Shown here one piece after another: positions 7,901-11,760 of a DNA stretch of 11,760 bases (its first letter is position 1; each line of letters begins with the position of its first letter). The notes beneath the pieces are model-generated. The model did no database searches. It had not been told where the DNA came from and worked only from the letters and a program-made list of their open reading frames with translations. Source of the DNA: JAJTFW01 sp964534995 (GTDB taxonomy: Bacteria > Bacteroidota > Bacteroidia > AKYH767-A > OLB10); assembly GCA_964534995.1 (NCBI GenBank), contig CAZHSC010000098.1:1-11760 (forward strand). Reading direction: 5' to 3'. Position numbers and translations under genes: made by a program.

Positions 7901-9282
7901 TTGCTGTCATCGCCGGCTTCACCGGATTTTTTCTTCTTTTCACTCCCGTACATCTGCGCAGCTTCGCTGCCGATATCGCCTACATAGTCGGGTGGGAAAC
8001 CATTAAACTGCCTCCATAGTTCATACCACACCGGCACGTCCTTGAGCATCATCCAGCCATAGGCTCCCGATCCTACGCGCAACTGCTTTGGCCAGGGATC
8101 ATCCTGCGGATCCGGAATGACGAGGATGCGGTAATGCCCCTCCGTATCGATGTTGTCGATCACCGCCACGATGCCTCCGAAAGTCCCGAAAGTATAATCG
8201 GGCCAGCCTGAAAATACGAGGGCGGGCCAGCCGTCGAACTGCAGACGTACTTTGGTGCCTTTCGACAAGAGAGGGATGTCCATGGGCTTTACAAAGAGCT
8301 GCACCGCCAGCAGGGAAGAGGAAGGCATGATGGTACAGATGGCATCCCCTTCCGAAATATTCTCGCCCACACCGGAGACCCGGGTTTGCACCACATAACC
8401 GTCCTGTGGAGCGGTGACATAATAATATCCGCTGCGGATGGAAAGGTTGGCGTACTCATTGTTCATTTTCGCAATCTCGCCTTCCGTTTCATAGAGGTAG
8501 GACATAGAGGACTGCAACTCAGACTCCGCCTTGCTGATTTTCGTTCCATATTCCGCTTCGATGGAGGACAATTCAATATTGGCGTTAACGAGTTCGTTGC
8601 GTGAAGTCAGCAGTTTATTTTCTGCTGCTATCAGCTTCGCCCTCGACTCCTGCACCTTCAGGTTCCGCCGCTCCAGTTCATTGAGTGCGATGAGGCCTTT
8701 TTTATAGAGTGAGTCGGCTCGCTGTGACTGGTAAATGGCAATATCGAGGTCGGTTTGCTGTGCCATCATATCCGTGCTGTCGCTAACAATTTTCAAGCGC
8801 GATTGTATGATTTTATTGCGTGCCTTCTCCTTACTCAGCAGACGTTCATTGTGCAGGGCTTTTACCTGACGGGCCAGGGCTTCTATTTTGTCGGCTGTGC
8901 TTGACTGTGAGCCTTCCTTGGCGCGGATCTGCTCCGCAAAGCGGTCGAGGAGCTTAGGGTCCAAAAATTTCTCCCTGATTTCGCTGATCTTTACAATGGT
9001 ATCTCCTTTCAGCACAAACTGCCCTTCACGGATGTTCCAGCTTTCTATACGGCCTGCGATGACGGACTGCACGGTTTGAGGACGGTCCTGGGGGAGGTAG
9101 GTGGTCATGGATCCAAAGGAGCGGATATTCTGCGTCCATGGCAGGAACAATGCCAGGAAGAGTAAGCCGAACACCACCGCGCACACGCGGGCGAAGCGTT
9201 TGGCATAGCGGGTATCGCGTAACAGGGAAACCGCCTTAAAAGGCTGTTTATCCAACATGAGAAAATACTTATCCATGGCCAT
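7897..9282 (-). CDS. HlyD-family periplasmic adaptor (membrane fusion protein)
   Basis: This periplasmic adaptor of 461 residues would link the ABC exporter to the TolC channel. A short cytoplasmic N-terminus is followed by one transmembrane helix (about 32-49, AVVFGLLFLALFLPW). The two halves of the biotinyl/lipoyl-like hairpin lie at about 71-100 (AGRIESWNIREGQFVLKGD) and 288-320 (VTAPQDGYVVQTRVSGVGE). Between them is a long coiled coil (about 110-285) for contact with the outer-membrane channel. The rest forms the beta-barrel domain, with VKPMDIPLLSKGTKVRLQFDG (331-351, given in part), and ends in VPVWYELWRQFNGFPPDY (416-433), a tail I recall from Bacteroidota HlyD proteins. The extreme C-terminus is lysine-rich and low complexity. 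ATG at 9282 is used here; the second ATG two codons later is equally possible. It lies 7 bases after the ABC gene and overlaps the TolC gene by 4 bp. Confidence 0.92.
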   Translation of the reverse strand: MAMDKYFLMLDKQPFKAVSLLRDTRYAKRFARVCAVVFGLLFLALFLPWTQNIRSFGSMTTYLPQDRPQTVQSVIAGRIESWNIREGQFVLKGDTIVKISEIREKFLDPKLLDRFAEQIRAKEGSQSSTADKIEALARQVKALHNERLLSKEKARNKIIQSRLKIVSDSTDMMAQQTDLDIAIYQSQRADSLYKKGLIALNELERRNLKVQESRAKLIAAENKLLTSRNELVNANIELSSIEAEYGTKISKAESELQSSMSYLYETEGEIAKMNNEYANLSIRSGYYYVTAPQDGYVVQTRVSGVGENISEGDAICTIMPSSSLLAVQLFVKPMDIPLLSKGTKVRLQFDGWPALVFSGWPDYTFGTFGGIVAVIDNIDTEGHYRILVIPDPQDDPWPKQLRVGSGAYGWMMLKDVPVWYELWRQFNGFPPDYVGDIGSEAAQMYGSEKKKKSGEAGDDSK

Positions 9283-9289
9283 GGTCCGT

Positions 9290-11518
9290 TCAGCTTATGT
9301 GATAACCTTTAATGAGTTCCTGTAAATCGCTGTCGGTGGCTGCCAGTTCCCTGAAGACACCGCTTTCCACTATGGTACCCTTCCGCATGATAACGACCCT
9401 GTCCACCGCGTCCATGATCATGGGGTCATTGGAAATGAGGACGACGGTCCAGTGAAAATCGCCGCTGAGGATCAGATCGAGGATCCTCTTCTTCTCTTTC
9501 CTTTCCACACCCAGCAGGAAATCATCGAGCACGAGCAGGCCTGGTCTTTCCACGATGTTCCTTGCTATGATAATTTTACGTGCCACACTTTCGGATATGC
9601 GCACCGTTCCACCTATGAGGCGGGTATTGAGCCCTTCGGGCAGGCCGTTGATAAAGTCACTGAGTCCCGCCGCTTCCAGGGCCCAGCGCACATCGGCGAT
9701 CTTACAGTTGCTGCGGCCAATGACAATATTCTCCAGCACGGATCCGTCAAACAGACCTTCCTGCGACACATAATCGCCGAGGTGGTTCATGAGAGAAGCC
9801 TTGTTCAGGTCGCGCAGGGAAATACCGTTGAAGCTGATGATGCCCGTATAATTTTCATACAAGCCGATCATCAGGTTGGCCAATGTGGTTTTTCCGGAGC
9901 CGTTGTAGCCCGCGATGCATATCCTCTCCCCTTTGCGCACGTCGAGGTTCACCTGTTGCAGTACCAGGTCATTCCTGTCGGGAAACCGGTAGCTGACCTC
10001 CTTAAATCTTACGGCGATGCCTTCCCCCTCCTGCACCGGCAAATCAATGCCCTTGTAGGTTTCTACCGGCAAGGCGGTAACGTCGGTAATTTTCTCCACG
10101 CTCACCAGCACATCATATACCTTGTCCAGCTTCAGGATGATCTTTTCAATGGCATTCATGATCAGGATGATCACAATTTCGGCCGCCACAAACTGCCCCA
10201 GGTTGATCTGGCGGTCGGTAAGGAGGATGGCGCCTACAATGAGCAGCAGGGCGTTGATCACTGTTTTAAACACCACAAAGCTGTAATACTGCACGCGCAG
10301 CACTTTAAAATGCTCTTCGCGGGCCCGGATGTAATTGCTCACATAATAATCCGTTTTATCGAGCGCGAAATTGGTATTGCCCGCCAGCTTGAAGGTACTC
10401 AGTGAACGGGCAATTTCCTCGAGCCAGTTGGCGGTCATGTATTTGAAAGCCGATTCTTTCAAGGCCGATTTCAGCCCCATAGGACCGGTGAAACGGAGGA
10501 TCAGGATCAGAATAAAAATGAGCACAGTGCCCACCACGATAAAGAGCGGGTGATAAAAGGACAGGAGGATCATACCAAAAATGGTTTGCAGGATGGCGGA
10601 TGAAAAATCAATCAGGATCACCGACAGCCCCTTCATGAGGGTGAGGGTATCAAAAAAGCGGTTCATCAACTCGGGAGGATAATACTTCAGTACCGATTCC
10701 ATACGGATCCGCGGCACCCTGAAGGCGAAGGAAAAAGCTGTTTTGGCAAACAAACGCTGATGGATATACTCCACCAGGTGTAACTGCATGATGGTCATGA
10801 TGCCTGACAGCAGCACGCCGAGGACGATAAAGGTAATCAGGATGACCGCAGAAGTAACTACCTGACCGCTGGAAATAAAGCCAATGAGGCTTTGCACTCC
10901 CAGGGGCAGGGTAAGGCTGATGATGCCCACAAAAACGGCATACAGGAGCAGGTAAAAGATCTCCCTGCGCTCCGACACCAGCAGGTTAAAAAACTTCCCT
11001 AATATGATAAAGCGCGACAGGTGATCATTGTTCTGATAGCCGCTGTTTTCAGGTTCACCCAAAGCCTGGTTGGGAAAGCAGCTGATCACCATAACGGTGG
11101 CTCCGGCATTTTCATTTTCGGAAGACAGGCATTGCAAGCCCAGTTCCTCCCACTTCACGAAGTCCACTTCGGTTTTGGTTCCGGGCCCGAAAATAACGGC
11201 CCTTCTTTTCTTTTTATTCTTCAGAGGAAAGAGCATCACGGGCACCTGCTCCTTCCTTACATTTTCGGCCAGCACCAAAAAGGGGAAATGGGCGTCCTTC
11301 AGCAGTTTCTCAAACTCCTCCTCCGGCAGATCATTGGAAAGAAAAATAGTATCAATCAGCACCCCGTACTCCACCATGGCGCTGTAAAATGCGGAGGGAC
11401 CCAGTTCCGTGTCCTCCCTGACGAGGTTGCGGGAAGCGTTTAAAAAATCACGGGAGTTCTCCAATCCATAGGCGGACAGGAAAAGTCGGCTGATCTCAGG
11501 AATCACATGATGTTTCAT
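9290..11518 (-). CDS. Type I secretion-like ABC exporter with degenerate C39-like domain and atypical NBD
   Basis: This fused exporter half-transporter of 742 residues is the first gene of the operon. Residues 1-~155 form an N-terminal domain at the position of the C39 peptidase or C39-like domain of HlyB-type exporters; it has no cysteine before residue 130 and lacks the DCG motif, so it cannot cleave a leader peptide by C39 chemistry. Six membrane helices follow (about 187-210, 224-246, 300-322, 325-343, 413-433, 441-463). The ATPase (about 500-742) has an A-loop Tyr510, a normal Walker A GYNGSGKTT (537-545) and Q-loop Q586. The signature LSGGQ is replaced by ISESV (641-645), Walker B reads LLVLDD (661-666) with Asp666 in place of the catalytic Glu, and the H-loop is ISND (695-698) with Asn697 in place of His. 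The reading frame and fold are otherwise intact, so this is not a pseudogene in appearance. The role in export is inferred from the HlyD and TolC genes downstream; substrate unknown. Confidence 0.9.
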   Translation of the reverse strand: MKHHVIPEISRLFLSAYGLENSRDFLNASRNLVREDTELGPSAFYSAMVEYGVLIDTIFLSNDLPEEEFEKLLKDAHFPFLVLAENVRKEQVPVMLFPLKNKKKRRAVIFGPGTKTEVDFVKWEELGLQCLSSENENAGATVMVISCFPNQALGEPENSGYQNNDHLSRFIILGKFFNLLVSERREIFYLLLYAVFVGIISLTLPLGVQSLIGFISSGQVVTSAVILITFIVLGVLLSGIMTIMQLHLVEYIHQRLFAKTAFSFAFRVPRIRMESVLKYYPPELMNRFFDTLTLMKGLSVILIDFSSAILQTIFGMILLSFYHPLFIVVGTVLIFILILILRFTGPMGLKSALKESAFKYMTANWLEEIARSLSTFKLAGNTNFALDKTDYYVSNYIRAREEHFKVLRVQYYSFVVFKTVINALLLIVGAILLTDRQINLGQFVAAEIVIILIMNAIEKIILKLDKVYDVLVSVEKITDVTALPVETYKGIDLPVQEGEGIAVRFKEVSYRFPDRNDLVLQQVNLDVRKGERICIAGYNGSGKTTLANLMIGLYENYTGIISFNGISLRDLNKASLMNHLGDYVSQEGLFDGSVLENIVIGRSNCKIADVRWALEAAGLSDFINGLPEGLNTRLIGGTVRISESVARKIIIARNIVERPGLLVLDDFLLGVERKEKKRILDLILSGDFHWTVVLISNDPMIMDAVDRVVIMRKGTIVESGVFRELAATDSDLQELIKGYHIS

Positions 11519-11526
11519 ACGCGGCG

Positions 11527-11534
11527 CAAAAATA
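11527..11534 (-). promoter_or_regulatory. Candidate -7 promoter box for the ABC-HlyD-TolC operon
   Basis: On the minus strand this reads TATTTTTG, an exact match to TAnnTTTG, ending 8 bases before the ATG at 11518. Transcription would begin at or next to the start codon, giving a leaderless or near-leaderless message, an arrangement I recall from many Bacteroidota genes. No clear -33 TTTG is found 17-23 bases further upstream, and there is no Shine-Dalgarno sequence before the ATG. Confidence 0.4.
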
Positions 11535-11705
11535 ATTCAGGGTGGCACATTCTTTTTTAAAGATCAGCTTTGTTTATTCCGGCTTCATGTTACGAAAGTC
11601 CTGACAAGAGGTGCCCACTGGTAAACAAAGTAACAGACTTATTGTTTATGAAAAAATCATGAAAAGCATTATTTATTTCAAAATTGTCATTAGGAAAGGT
11701 CTAAT

Positions 11706-11760
11706 AGGTAGTGTTACATAAACTGTGTCAGCAGTTAATATGGGCTCCAGAGAAAACGAT
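11706..11760. mobile_element. Possible terminal end of an insertion sequence running off the window
   Basis: The segment containing GGTAGTGTTACATAAACTG (from 11707) and then TGTCAGCAGTTA resembles, from memory, the ends of IS256-type elements (a GTGT...ACTGTGTCA pattern). No transposase reading frame or second inverted repeat is inside the window, and no target duplication can be checked, so this is only a suspicion. The rest of the 11519-11705 gap is AT-rich and shows no gene. Confidence 0.2.

Noticed and set aside
9452..10405. A 317-codon open frame on the plus strand, opposite the ABC exporter gene
   Set aside because: It lies wholly antisense to the well-supported ATPase domain. Its translation is rich in His and Gln with no recognisable domain, as expected for a mirror frame of a GC-richer gene.
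11021..11443. Overlapping plus-strand open frames of 140 and 105 codons opposite the exporter N-terminus
   Set aside because: They are antisense to a coding region that continues in one frame with the membrane domain. Neither has a recognisable motif or a promoter.
9290..11518. Exporter gene considered as a pseudogene because of the degenerate ATPase motifs
   Set aside because: The frame is intact over 742 codons, membrane helices and Walker A are preserved, and it is tightly linked to intact HlyD and TolC genes. Divergence of function fits better than decay.
11659..11721. Short plus-strand frame of 20 codons (MKSIIYF...)
   Set aside because: Too short, in an AT-rich intergenic region, with no promoter or start context to support it.

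Overview
The window looks like a piece of a Bacteroidota chromosome, probably from a Cytophagia/Sphingobacteria/Chitinophagia-type environmental lineage, though the sequence does not fix the genus. Three things point that way: two secreted proteins that end in type IX secretion (T9SS) sorting domains, exact matches to the Bacteroidota -7 promoter box TAnnTTTG close to several start codons, and the near absence of Shine-Dalgarno sequences. No rRNA, tRNA, CRISPR array or complete mobile element was seen.

Layout. Positions 1-63 may hold the last 20 codons of a plus-strand gene. A minus-strand pair follows: a class I SAM-dependent methyltransferase (262-1056, apparent TTG start) downstream of a TerC/Alx-family membrane protein (1152-2066). 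A divergent intergenic region (2067-2336) leads into two plus-strand genes with a 4-bp ATGA overlap. The first (to 4847) encodes a large secreted protein with kelch/delta-60-like beta-propeller repeats, a PKD domain and a T9SS tail. The second (4844-6370) encodes a second secreted propeller-like protein with a divergent tail.

After a short convergent gap lies a minus-strand three-gene operon, transcribed from 11518 down to 6488. It encodes an ABC exporter (742 aa), an HlyD-type periplasmic adaptor (461 aa) and a TolC-type outer-membrane channel (470 aa). The spacing is 7 bp and then a 4-bp overlap. Together they form a complete type I secretion/efflux trans-envelope system; the substrate is not identifiable and no obvious cargo gene lies in the window.

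The most notable feature is the exporter ATPase. Walker A is intact, but the signature motif, the Walker B catalytic glutamate and the H-loop histidine are all replaced, and the N-terminal domain contains no cysteine. This suggests either a Bacteroidota-specific exporter subfamily with unconventional ATPase chemistry or a non-standard energy cycle. The two T9SS genes are visibly more AT-rich than the exporter operon. The last ~60 bases resemble the end of an IS256-type insertion sequence, but only weakly.
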